Part shown: in pieces, positions 47,703 through 59,900 of the stretch | Numbering within the stretch: position 1 is the stretch's first letter | How the letters are laid out: each line of letters opens with the position of its first letter | Source of the DNA: Aquila chrysaetos chrysaetos | Lineage: Eukaryota > Chordata > Aves > Accipitriformes > Accipitridae | Length of the DNA stretch: 64,000 nucleotides | Reading direction: 5' to 3' | Assembly (NCBI RefSeq): GCF_900496995.4 | Contig: NC_044018.1 | Coordinates: 29,058,047-29,122,046 of the forward strand | Notes under the pieces: generated by a model | Told to the model about the DNA's origin: nothing | Databases searched by the model: none | The model's input: the letters and a program-made list of their open reading frames with translations, nothing else | Translations under genes and position numbers: made by a program

Positions 47703-47860
47703 CTCAGAGGCCCGCCAGGCCCCGCCGGTGGCCGCGCGTGGGGAGAGCCGCCGCCGCCGCCGCGCCCGTCTCCGCCTCAGGAAACCGGCGCCGGCGGCAT
47801 CGTAAACACGGCGGGCCCGCGCGGGACGCTCGGGGTGGGCGGGCTGCGACCATAGAGTCC
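47703..47860 (-). other. ATF1: Probable ATF1 noncoding first exon
   Basis: On the minus strand a CpG-rich segment ends cctctgag followed by gtaagagc (47702-47695), a strong donor. It contains a 7-codon uORF (ATG at 47800-47798, stop at 47779-47777). The next acceptor in the gene is at 42705-42706, 6 bp before the ATF1 start codon. The 5' limit is a guess. Confidence 0.6.
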
Positions 47861-49872
47861 CCGCGGAGGCCTCGCCTAGAAATCCCCACCATAGAGTTCT
47901 GGCGGCGTAGGAGACCCGGAGGAGGAGGCTAGAGCGCCCGCTCTGGCGCCGCCTCCACCCGGCGGTTTCCAAACGAGGGGTATCATAGAGAGGCGGCGGT
48001 AGAGCGCCGCTGCCGGTCCCAGGGCGGGAAGGTGGCCCCGGCGGCCCGCGCAGAGCCCGAGCGCGCAGGCCGCGGCCTCGGCCCGGACGGGCGAGAAGAG
48101 CCCTGGCCCGCAAGAAAAAACACAATATTTCCCTTTGTGCTCAACCGGGGCACGGGTGCACACAGCCACGCGTAAAAGGAAGCGCTAAACGGTAGCGAAA
48201 GCGGAGCGGGGTTGGCTTTCACGCCCGCAAAACGCCCGTTCTGGCCTTCCAGCGCAGGGGGGCGAGGGTTGTTCCGTAACCTCTAGCTGCTTTGCTTTTA
48301 TTTTTAATCTTTAGAACAGCTGTATTAGTGAAAAGGAATTTCAGGCATTGCACAGCGACTGCTTTAGACTAAACAAAGGTCAAACATGTAAAAGGAGCGG
48401 GAAGGATTTTGGCTACAATTCCTCACAGGCGGGCAGGGCGGGACTGGTTATTTTTTTTCTCTGAATTTAAAGTTAACAAAGGTTGGAAGCAGCAGCACAG
48501 TAACGAGATTTAGTATTCCCTGTAAAACGCTGCAACTCGAGGTTATTGCCAACGCCAATAGAAACCTTTCCCGTGATTTTTCACAGCTCCTGGCTGTTAA
48601 CCTAACACAAAAGTGCAAAAGATCATACGAGAAAGGGTTTTGACTAAAGCTTTAGTGTAATATACTTGCCTTTTTTTTTTTTGCTGCTACATTAACTCTT
48701 GAATTATTTTGCCATTTTCACCGTTTCAGTTTTACTTTCCTGAAGTGCCCCTAGTTGTGATGTGCTTTACCAAGCACTGCACCTCTAACTAATCAACGTT
48801 AGCAGATGAACGATGTATTTGCAGTAAATCCCGAGTATGCCTTCTGTTCCCCTGACAACGCCTTCCGCAGCCACTGCTGAAAAGCTTCAACATTCTCCAG
48901 GTTTCTCTTCCTGAGAATTACACAGTTTTACCTACCCAATGAGTATTAAGCTCACACTATATAAAGTTACGATACCAAAGAACGTGCCTGGGCTGGAGCT
49001 GTGACAACAAGAACAAGAATCTTCAGACACCTGGGAAATTTGATCACTCAATTGTTGTTTTGTTTTTTTTTTAAAGAGGTTTTCCCAATATTAAGCAAAT
49101 AATTTTAAAATACAGGCAAGATTTACTGAAAATGAAATGTTTTCAAAAGAAACCACGGTAAAATTGCTACTCATAATTTGTAGGAAATAATGTGTCTTAA
49201 GTATAGTCTTACCCAGAAACATACAACCATTAACAGGTACACGCATAGACGGGAGCTGGTGTTAGATTACAGTATTAATTGCATCCTCACTGGTGCTAAA
49301 CTGTATCTGAACATTTATGAATATTTAAAATGAATCTTCACAAAGCCTCCATGGTTAGTTCTGGACAGCAGAGATTATCCCGTTTTAAATCTCAAATGCC
49401 ACCACAGCTTCTATTTCATCGGGTCATACAAAGCCTTACACAGTTGCTTTAGCCCTCCAGAGGACAAAACCCCTCGCGTCTTGCTGGGAATTGCAAAGGT
49501 TTAAGAGTCTATACATCTGTCACTGAATTCCAGTTCAAAATGAAACACACCAGTCCTGAATCCTAACCAGAAACTGAATAAAGAATATTTAATACTACAG
49601 TAAAATCTTAACTATAGGTAGGTCATGCTTAAAACTGCATCTAATTCATCCTCGGCAAGTGAGCTCAGTTACAACAACTGATTTCAAAAGCTAAATGGCC
49701 TACTGCTGTAGGTACAAGACAACTTCTGTCCAGCCCTGGCAGAGCAGGGAGCTCAGCTCTTCACAGCTTCAGGTCTCATACATTTCTAGATATAAGTGAC
49801 GTAACATATCTGCAAAAATACTTACGAGTTCTCCCTCTCACCAGGATAAATGCTAACCCATGTTTGCTTCCT

Positions 49873-49900
49873 TAAAAAATAAATAAATAAATAAATAAAA
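49873..49900 (+). repeat. (AAAT)n microsatellite
   Basis: About six tandem AAAT units. Confidence 0.85.
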
Positions 49901-49952
49901 TCCTTCGCAGAAACAGCAGACGAAGAACTAAGCAAGCAATCAGGCATCAATA

Positions 49953-49958
49953 TTTATT
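49953..49958 (-). terminator. DIP2B: Candidate distal DIP2B poly(A) signal
   Basis: AATAAA on the minus strand, about 3.7 kb past the DIP2B stop, in line with the long 3' UTR of this gene in mammals. Confidence 0.3.
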
Positions 49959-50689
49959 AACACAAGACAAAGGAAACACAATCAATGCGTTAATGGAACA
50001 CTGTCCAGCCAGATGTTAAATTTAAAAATGAATATCTAATCTAATTTTAAATAAATAAAAACTTTATACATAATTACATAATGCTGAATTTGACAATGGT
50101 AAATAGGTTGACAGAAATTAAAGAAAAATTGCATCTAGGGCTAAAATTTATCTTGTTTTTACAACCTTATTTTTAGGACAGTTAGTATGACACATCTTAA
50201 TTACATGTATTTAAATCAGAAATGCAGTGCAAATTTTAACAAAACAGGACTTGAAATTACTTGTACCCACATATTTTGCTTAGGGAATATTCATTGACAG
50301 TAAGACATACAAAATATTTTAGTTCAAAGTGTTAAGAATTCCTAGTTTTTTAAGTTCCACTGCAGCTGTTAGCTTAGAATCTGATGGACAACAGTAGGAA
50401 ATAATTTGCCTTCTGCAACTGGGTACGCTGCAAAGTTAAACTGGCATGGAGAGTCTGCTTCTTGGGACTCAATGCTTGATTCAGCAGTTACGGAAAAGCA
50501 TCCGACTCTGAACCTGAGCACGCAACATGAGTAGCCCTGCCAATTTTCTGAAGTTAAGTATCTCGGTTTGTTCTTGTATGGAAAGATACCAAGCAACCGT
50601 TGTAAAGCAAAACGGTCACATCTTTTGACAGCCTTCCCACGACACCCAAATAATCATTTATCAGTGACCCCAACCTCAAAGAGGCTAGC

Positions 50690-50760
50690 AATGAAAAATA
50701 CTTAGCACTTAGTGCTGTACAGTTAGTTACCTCACAGGGATGTTGTAAGGATTAGATAAT
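50690..50760 (-). repeat. MIR-like SINE fragment, reverse
   Basis: The blocks acttagcacttagtgctgta and cctcacagggatgttgtaag, then gattagataat, resemble reverse MIR (for example 'ctcatagggttgttgtgagg', 'attaaatgagataa'). It abuts a forward fragment. Confidence 0.4.
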
Positions 50761-50761
50761 A

Positions 50762-50915
50762 TCCTCATCTACAGAGGAAGAAACTGAAGGAGTGAAATGA
50801 CCTGTGGAAGGCCTCGTGGCAAGTCATTAGCAGAGCTGGAGTTAGAAATCAGGGTTTCCAGATTCACAGCTCCATACTTCCTCCTCTCCAGTACATTGCT
50901 TTTCACTGTGCCAAA
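50762..50915 (+). repeat. MIR-like SINE fragment, forward
   Basis: Blocks catctacagaggaagaaact, gcagagctggagttagaaat and cagggtttccagattcacag fit forward MIR order. Together with the reverse piece just upstream it forms a diverged head-to-head pair. Confidence 0.45.
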
Positions 50916-53282
50916 CATGGACAAAAGCATTCAATAAAGTCAAAACTGGCCAGCTGCTATATGTCACTTACTGGCGATCAAGAATGGAATGTTATCTCAT
51001 TCTATGGGCAGGACTGTAAACTTACAGTTCTCCAACACAGAGAAACGTAACATGCCAGAATAAAGATAAGAGTACACAGTAAACTTTCAAGATAAAACCC
51101 CAAACCGTAAGAAACTATCAATACCTAGCCAAATAAAAACCAAGGAAAAAAAAATTAAAATAATTCAGTATGCCGTTCAAAAAATGCCATTTCAGAAAGT
51201 CAATCTGTCACATACTGGGAATCTTTGATCAAATTAATGCATGAATTTTTTATTTCTGAAAAATCACAAGTAAAAATAAAAGACAATCCTAGAACTGTAC
51301 TTAAAATCCACTTCAATGGACAAATAAAGTATTTGGAAACAATTTAACTAAAGCTTTAATTTGAGTAAGAAAAAGGCTGAGACCATCAGAATTTTTTCTG
51401 AAATGGGCAATAAAGTGAAGCTGTACTGCAAGTCACTTTGCTGTGCGAGAAAACATAAAAAATAAAGTGATGCATAACACGTAATAAGAAGACTTTGCTG
51501 GCTGAAGAGGGAGAACAACTTTTGTGCACTTTACACCTTAAATAAGTTGCAGTACCAACTGTATTAGTCACAGTTACGCCTGTCACTTTCCTCACTTTGT
51601 GGCCAATTTGTTAAAACTAAATATATTAAAGACTTCATGCACAGGGATTTTAGGACACACATCTTAAGAAACCAGAGAGTATCCCTACTGCTAACAGAGC
51701 AACCTTTCACACCCAGGCAGCAGCACAATACCATGAAAATTTCATCTGTGGTGTTGTCTTACTACTGTGGTAGATACAAAAAAAGAAATTGTTCAAAAGT
51801 GTGGATCTGTAAACTGAAACGTTTGCAAAGAACTCTTAAGTCTAGACTTGCCATAATAACTTCCAGTTTCTAATTCTATTCCCCCACCAAATGTTTTTCA
51901 AAAATATCACTCAGAACTTCATATCTAAATTTTAATACTCCTGTCTTCAGCGAAGAACTAACAGAATACATCAGGAGTTTCTCAAGGACAAAACTGGGGT
52001 TTGCTTACAGATACACTGGGTTCTGCTCTGATTACTGCCACAGGATCTTCAGAGTTCATACTATAAACCTTTTAAAAACTGTTGAATGAGGTAATCTGGA
52101 ACACTTTAATAACAAGTTTCTTTACGCTGCATACCACATTTGACTCAAAAAAACCCTGTTGCAGTATCTGGTATCAGTTTTCATTGCTTCCAAAATCATG
52201 TTTTCTTAACATCCACAGGAATGTAATTGTTCTTAAAAGATTAAGTATTAGAGGAAAGAAAGGTAATTTTGGGTCAAAGCTTAAACACCGTCTCTCCCTC
52301 AGTCCGGTGTGCAATTGCTTCCTAACAGTAAGAGCTTATACCCACTACTCTAAGGCTTCTGTTTCTTTACATTTACTAAGGTGAAAACTGACACAGTATT
52401 TTGAAGGCTGGGATATTAATTTTCACAAAGTTATTTAACGTTGTGTTTACCAGAATTGCTCAGTCTCATTTTTGTGCCTCCTCCTGTAAAAGAAAAATGG
52501 CATTCAGCTTAAAATCCAGAATTATCTAATTCTTTCTAGTCAATGCTTTGAGGAAAACTTGAGTTGTTGCCTCCCAGTTTACATTAAAGCCTATTTACAA
52601 TATTTCTTGCTCTACCAAGAGGGAACTGAATAGAATGATGACTGAATTGCACAAGCAGTGAATTTAACTGTGTGTCAATCTAAAGGAATTTTTTTTCCCT
52701 TTAAACACAAGGTGTCATAGAGGGTGGAAGCAGAGGCTGTCACTCAGGTGCATCATTTCAGTTACGCATTTTGGACTTGCACTGCGATTTCTACCAAATT
52801 CCATGCTACTGCTCAAATTCAGCCTCTTTGAGAAAGATGTGCCCTAAAATCATAGGTTTCTACATGCTATGACACACTTCTGGCCAGCAATAAAAGACTA
52901 CATACTGAAATAAGAAAACTTGTGAAAGATGTGTGTATCTCACATCAGTTGTCTAACCAAATGTAATTATGCTAAGGACCACAAAAGTTACTTGTCCTTA
53001 AACATTTCTACCTTCAGCTGTCATCATTATCCAAGTTAATTTTCTATCTAAGTGAATTATGTATAATAATATTTACATATTTAAAATATAGGCAAAATTC
53101 TTTTTAAATTCAAGAAATATCTATATGAATAAGTAACTCTTAGATTCCGTAAGTTATTGATTTGGTCATGGCACAATTTTAAATAAGTTGTGTGATCCCA
53201 TGGAATGAATAGCTACAGTACAGATGCAAAGTACATTATATAGTAGGGAACTGCAGAACTCTGATGACCCTTTTCTTAATAG

Positions 53283-53288
53283 TTTATT
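53283..53288 (-). terminator. DIP2B: Candidate proximal DIP2B poly(A) signal
   Basis: AATAAA on the minus strand, about 385 bp past the DIP2B stop codon. Confidence 0.3.
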
Positions 53289-53670
53289 ATCTTAACTAAA
53301 TAAACCCTCCCCTTATAGAATCCTAAAACAGTATTAGATAAAAATACAAATATGTACAACAGGTGAAAAAAGTAACACTACTGTAAAGGCCTTAGGAATT
53401 TTGAGGCTCACACACTTGTCAACTTTGCATTTTCTATAAAGCTAATATTTCAGTAAACTGTTACAAATGTTTTCCATTGTCTACCACATTTCCTTTTGTC
53501 CGTTGGTAGTTAACGTGATCTTAATACCCCAGGGTGAGATGAAGGGAATATGGCAGCAATCTCAAACTTTATATCAAGTATTAGTAATTTTCACCAGCTT
53601 CATTTCTATCGCCACCCTTTGTCATTTAGTGGTCCCGCAAAGTTTCTGAACATCACTTCCCCCATACACG

Positions 53671-53923
53671 TTACATGTTATAGGCTACATATATGGGGTC
53701 TAACTGATCAGCTAGAAAACTGTCACGGAGATGCATTCGTTGTTTCTCTCCTCTGGAATTGATAGGAATAACTCCAGGATCCACTACCACCACCACTCCC
53801 ACAATTAGATAATGTTCTTCCAGGACCACGTTTGTAACTAGAGGAACTAAATCCAGGGCTTCCTGTTCACAGCCACACAGCTCCACAACAACCACGAGCA
53901 AGTTGGTCCATGTGAATACAGCA
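53671..53923 (-). CDS. DIP2B: DIP2B last exon (C-terminus)
   Basis: Encodes CAVFTWTNLLVVVVELCG through DPIYVAYNM; the stop is TAA at 53673-53671. The acceptor is a long T tract then tag. The run GVVVVVDPGVIPINSRG is a family hallmark. Confidence 0.97.
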
Positions 53924-56900
53924 CTAAAAAAAGAAAAAAACCAAACAAACCCAGGTTATTTTCACAAAAACAAAGATCCAAAGTTTACGATTCTTTATCC
54001 TTAGATGGAATTTACCACCTGCTTTGGGCTGCGTTTGCAAGCGACCTAACTCCAAGAAGACCTAGTCCCGACGTGTCAAAGATCGGTTCAAACATATCTC
54101 AGTACTACCTAGTGTGACATATGACCTAAATGCTGCTTTCACTGACTCAAATATAAATGGTTCTTTACACCACAAAGCAGGAAATCATCATTTCTATTTT
54201 GAATTAAAGCTTGTGAGAAAACATTGAGTCAGTCAGCCCAGTATTATTCTGATCTACAGATGGGAAATGAGGTGCATTACTTGCTGATGGTAACACAAAA
54301 AAGTATCTGAATTTGCCTATTTTTTTCTATTAAACCCTACATCTTTGCATAAACATTGCTACATTTCAGCTAGGTTAGGATGAATTCATTTTTCACAGCT
54401 GTTTTACCATTCAGCAATGCTTCTGTGTGTTCGAGATACAGAAGTCTCAATATCAATTGGATGGTAACGCAGTCCCCTCAGTTCCAAAGTTTCATCCAGT
54501 GCTCCAACAACATACAGTGCATCATGGCGCTCTAGAGAGGAGAGATGGGAAATGAAGTGTATGCATACTGTGAAAGCAGAAAATGGCAGACAATAAATGG
54601 AATTTAGATAAAACAAAGTGTCTCTTGTATCCAGACACATGGATCAGGACTTATTCGCTGCATAGTACGAAAGAAAACTCTTCATCTTCGTTTAAAAGAT
54701 AAAGACTAATTTCTGCCATACCTCCGCTGGCAGCTGTGAGCTCTGTCCGACGAACAAAACCAAGGTATCCAGTCCGAGCCCAAAGTGTCTGAGCAGCATC
54801 ACCAAAGCTCAGACGAGTGTTGAAATGATCAGCTTGAAGGGTTTCATTGTCATAGATAGTATAGTAGCCGCTGGCCGTGTGTGGACTATTAACCCAAATC
54901 TGTACAGGAAGTGGAAAAACAGTCAGATCCACACACTACAAAACCAGAGCATCTGTTGAGTATTAAAATGAAGCAGGTAATAAACTGTAATAAGAAGGTT
55001 CTCTTTTTATCTAAGATATTCCAGATACAAACACTTTATGTTTTGCACTTAGCTCAAACCTCAAAATATCCTATAGAATCTTAAAAATGCATTTTGCAGA
55101 TCTACTCTCCTAATAACTGTAAGCTGAGGATTAACTGAGTAAATAAACTGCAGATTTTTATAACATATGAAGTCCAAAAATTAATAATAATCTATCAACA
55201 CAGATCAAATATACTGGTGTGTAATCAAGATAAGGAAAGCAAAATGTAAATTAGATTATTTGGAAGCTAGGTATGCAAGAATTAGTGTGGAGTAAGCCTT
55301 CCTTTCTAGTAGGCTTTCTTTTTCTTTAAACTTGACAGTAAAATAACACACCCAAATTCTGAACACTCCAGCAAGAATTCAGCTTAAAAAGGCCTGCAAG
55401 TATTACCACTCACAAACTGTCACCCAGCAACTTACATAATCAAACAGAGACAATATAGCCTAAGAAGCAGACAACAGGAGAAGCTACCCAAATAGCGAAA
55501 TCTGTGCTTACCTCCCCAAGATGAGAATCTCCAAGAGGCCCTTTTGTCTCAGGATTAACAATGACTACTTTGACTCCAGGTAAAATCTAAAGATCACAAG
55601 AAAGAATATGTAATCCATATATGAATTATCTTCATGCACAACTGAAATACAAAGGCTGTTCATTTACCTCCGGAAAGGCATGATTTCACCCACAGAAATT
55701 AGAAACAGGTATAAAACATGCTAGGACATGTACACTGAAGTACGCTAACTGTATGAATGTATTTTGTGACTCAAACCACATAAGCAAGGCTTTCTAGGCT
55801 TGTAAATGTTGACAGACCTCGACTTTGAAGAATTCAATGTTAAAAACTACTGGGAAACATCTTTTTTGTTAATCCATTTAAAGAAGGGAGTAAGAGCTAC
55901 GGTAAATCTCAGACGCATGCTGATTTCAAGGATATGACAGCAGACACTTTTGATATGGTTCATTTACTGTAAACAGAACCAATTCTCCCAATTGTTTCAG
56001 CAAAACATGCTCCTAAATCAACAGATGCTTTATTATAAATGAAACTAACTTTCCAGAGGAACAGTGTAACCAGCTGTCACCTCTTCCCATGCCGTGCCAC
56101 AAGACTACCTTTCCTAGCTACGCATCTACATCATAAGGGGCATAAAAAAAAAAGTCTGGTCATCAGATGCTGTGTGCCATGCCTCTAGGTAGTAACATGA
56201 AATTACCTTCCCAGATTCTGAAAGTAGCAGGCTTTGTGGAGCTCCCCTTTCCACTAGACGTACTCTGAAGGTAAAGAAAACATTGTCAGGAAAAAAAAGA
56301 GCTGAAATCTACTGAGAGGTGTGATAGCTCAGTACCATTACAACATCTTATATAGAGTTATTAAAGAAGTTTAAGTAAACTTACTGTACCTGTCATGTCT
56401 CAAGGATTTCAGATCTACATACACCGTGGTGGGATCAGGCCCAGATGTTCCCTGAAGGGTTAACATTTTAAAAAAAAATTAACGTATCTACAGAAGTCAG
56501 GGTAGTTTCTGCCTGAGCTCATAAATGTTTCCAGGAGTTTCTTACTGGCAGCAAGATTCATATTCACATTTCCCCACATTTGCTGTCGCACTAAGGAAAC
56601 ACTTCAGTAAACAGGCTATTTTCTCTCCAAGCCGAGTGTAACACCAGTGTGGGATGCATCTTTGGGGAGGGGAGAGCTGCTATGGAGACAGCCCAGGCAC
56701 TCTCAGCTATCAGCCCTGGGGCAACTAGTGCAACTAGTCATTGTTTACATGGAAATAAACAGTTCTCTAATGTCATGTTTCAGTTGTTTTGAGCATCTGT
56801 GATAGAATCTGGCAGTTAAAAACAAAAGAAGCTGCTTAAATCTTGTGCCAGCTGTTCTCTACAAAGCAGATGTTGGGCAGAAGCATGTGCAGATTAGGAA

Positions 56901-59900
56901 GCTTGCTGATTCAGAATACAACTGAATCTGGAAATCCGATGCCAGTGACACCACCTGCACTAGAAAGCACTCACGTTACCTGTAAACAGATAGCAACGTT
57001 GACTCTCGATCCAAACGTGGTGCTTACAGCACGAGGCGACAGGCCAATGTCTTTGAAGAGCTTGGAGAAGGAATGAGTGAGAGAAACTCGTGGCCGTTCC
57101 TCTGCAACTACCACACAAGTCCGGACACAGGACAGGTTAATTCCTCGTGCCTGTCAAAACCACAAATGAGTGCAAAGGACTGTATGTGTTAATTACCTCT
57201 GCCACACTGCACCAAGATCTGGCCCCTCACAAGAAGTGACATTTGCTTTTTATCCCTGGAAATTACTCGGGAAATGCAGGACAAACCCTGTTCTTTTGTT
57301 CAAGTTATTTCCTCTTTTCACCTTCTGCGTGTAATTATAAAACATGTCTGACCAGAGCCTAGAAATACTGCTACAACAAAATATGCATTAACAGTGCTTC
57401 TTCCTCTGCTACAGAATATAGCATCACATGCTTCTGCAGTGCTTTTCAGCTAAGATTACATCTGTTATTCACTATTTATATAGATGGAAAGCAAACCAAG
57501 TGAGAGTAAAGCCATTTACTGGGATTACACTGAGTCTTCAACAAAACTGGGACCAGAATCCATTATTATTTCTGGACATGATCATAAATGCACTGAACAG
57601 CACTAGCCAGTTGTTCAAATCTGTGCATTATGCTGTTTAACTGGTGACACACCCCAAAGCAGACACCTTCAGAACTCTATGCCACCAACAGAACAAGACT
57701 GATCCTTTATCTCACAGATTGAGTACACTATTTCAGTAAACCCCATGCAAAAAGCCACCTCAAGCATTTTATTGTAGCTATTTTTTTTCCTTCCTCTCAT
57801 CTCCAAGGAGAAAACACCTCTATTTAGCAAATTGCCTAACGTGTGCTTTACATCATGTGCTGGTCTGAGCCTTCACTGCAGACTGTTATATAAGCAATTC
57901 TTCTGCATAGCATTCTGCTGCTGGCATCCTCTCCTTAGGGTTTGCCCAGCAGTCCCTGACACTCACTGGCAACCTGCTACCGACACCCTACTCAATTTCC
58001 ATCCTTTTAATTTCTTGGGGCTGCAAACATTTTTTGTTGCTTTTGCTTTTTGAGCAAGCTGTGGACTGGAGACTTGTGCAATAGGAAAACTGCTGTATTT
58101 AACAATCATATTGCTTTGCTTTACTACCATTATGTAACATAACGTTCAGGAAACATTTCTTACCTTTAACATTTCGACTTGGTTTCCAAGTCCCTTTGTG
58201 CACAGTTCCATGACTGAATAGGAACAGAAAGTGTCCCTTATTTTATACTGGCTGACAGTAGATAACCAGAGAAAAAGATTGGATTCCAGCTCCATAGGAG
58301 GAATTAATATTGACTGGTGTCCAGAATACACACTGTGAAGAACATTAAGGAAGAAAATATTTTTGTGTAGCATGTAGTTATCTTTAAATTAATATTTACT
58401 GTATTTTCGTGTTACATTCCTGCTAGGCCAAAAGCAGGTTGTGGGACTGCATCTGAGGCAAACTGATAATAGCTCCAATGCCCACCTTCTGTAGCAACAT
58501 TGTTTTAAAAATACAGCTTACTGTACAAGAATAACAATTTATACACACACAAATGTGCACACACACTGTCAGAGTGAAGGAAGAGAACTGGCTCAACCAC
58601 ACAGTTTACAGAACGAGAACTCCCTTACTGCAACATATAATCAAGGAAGAAAGGCAAGAGAAACGTTTTGGAGCCAGTAATATTTGGCAGCACAAAAACG
58701 CATAATCAAGATAGGATAACATCTTGCTAATCTCCAGGAAAAGGGAACATATTATTGTCAGTTCAATGACCAATTCTCCCCTTACAGAAAAACAGTCATT
58801 TTGGTAATGTCAACATAATCTGTCTGTAATTACACCAGATAAAGATGTGGACTGCCATTTCCCATTTATAACCAGCCAAGAGTTAATCTTTTCCTTTTTC
58901 CCCTCAAAAGTCATACCTGCAAAGGCACCAGAGCACAAAACCTAGTCCACAATAGGGGTCAAGACAAATTGCAATCTGCCGAGAGGAGTAGAGCTCACAT
59001 TGAAGCTTGATTGCCCTGCAAAGGCCACTCACTGCTGCGTGGGACATCTGCAACACAAGAGACAGAGAAACTGTGCTGAAATTCAAGGACATCAAAACAG
59101 GACTTCTCAAGACAGGTGGATAAGAATAAAGACAGGTTTGCCTTCGTAACACTTCTCCAGAAACTATGTTTTCTCTTCCCTTATCTTTCATAGCAGAGGC
59201 AGAGCATTGCAGAACTCCCTGAGCCATTGTAAACCAGAAATAGCGATATCAACAGCTAATGATTAAAAGCTTTAGGCATCTCAGACTCCAAACACAGCCG
59301 GTCATTAATGACAGTCTAAGGTTTTAATTTTTTAGTTTCTTATCCTCCTCTTTGTCAACTGCATTCCTGTTCTGCTTTTGGTGGGGGGAAAGCAGAAGCT
59401 CACAGCTATGCTACTCGCATTGCTTACTGCTCTCCTAACCGGCAGCTCTCCAGTGGGAGGCAGCAGCAGAATTCCTGATGCCCACTGTGGAGGCCTGTCT
59501 TGCTAGCCACACGACATTGTCTGCAGCAAATCCATAGCTCAGAAGAAAAGCATGGTCTTTATTTAAGCTACAAGAGCCAGCTTTGGTGGAGGTGGAGGTC
59601 AAGGGGAGAGGTGGTTCAGAATATCAGCAAAAGACAAGACACCAAAAAACCCACCTTCTGAAAACATTTTACTGTACCTTTACTCCTGTAAGCATGCCTG
59701 TTGTGGAAACACTAAAATCTAGATATGCTAACATTTCAGACGTAGGTGGCTTATAGATCTGAGACAGCCGCTTCCTGGGCAAGTCATCTGTACAAGAAAG
59801 GAACAAACATGGTTAATTTTTGATTACTGAACTAGTATTTGAAAGGAGAACACAACTTTCAAAAAGGCCGAGATGGACCATAACGCTTTCTATTAATTCT

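Larger units (their letters stand above)
47150..48260 (-). promoter_or_regulatory. ATF1: CpG island, ATF1 promoter
   Basis: About 1.1 kb of very CpG-rich DNA with G and C runs (18 G at 47342-47359) spans the inferred ATF1 first exon. No TATA box is seen. The long open frames here on both strands (up to 269 codons) are by-products of GC richness, since stop codons are rare in such DNA. Confidence 0.75.
48261..53670. other. ATF1-DIP2B spacer and probable DIP2B 3' UTR
   Basis: No coding sequence is recognised. DIP2B ends at 53671 on the minus strand, and vertebrate DIP2B genes have a long 3' UTR. Minus-strand AATAAA signals lie at 53288-53283 and 49958-49953, so much of 49.95-53.67 kb may be 3' UTR. 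It also holds an (AAAT)n run at about 49.87-49.90 kb and paired MIR-like pieces at 50.69-50.92 kb. Confidence 0.55.

Noticed and set aside
47046-47855. 269-codon plus-strand open frame, and 198-codon minus-strand frame at 47529-48125
   Set aside because: Both lie in the ATF1 CpG island. They are low-complexity Gly/Pro/Arg/Ala translations on opposite strands of GC-rich DNA with no domain.
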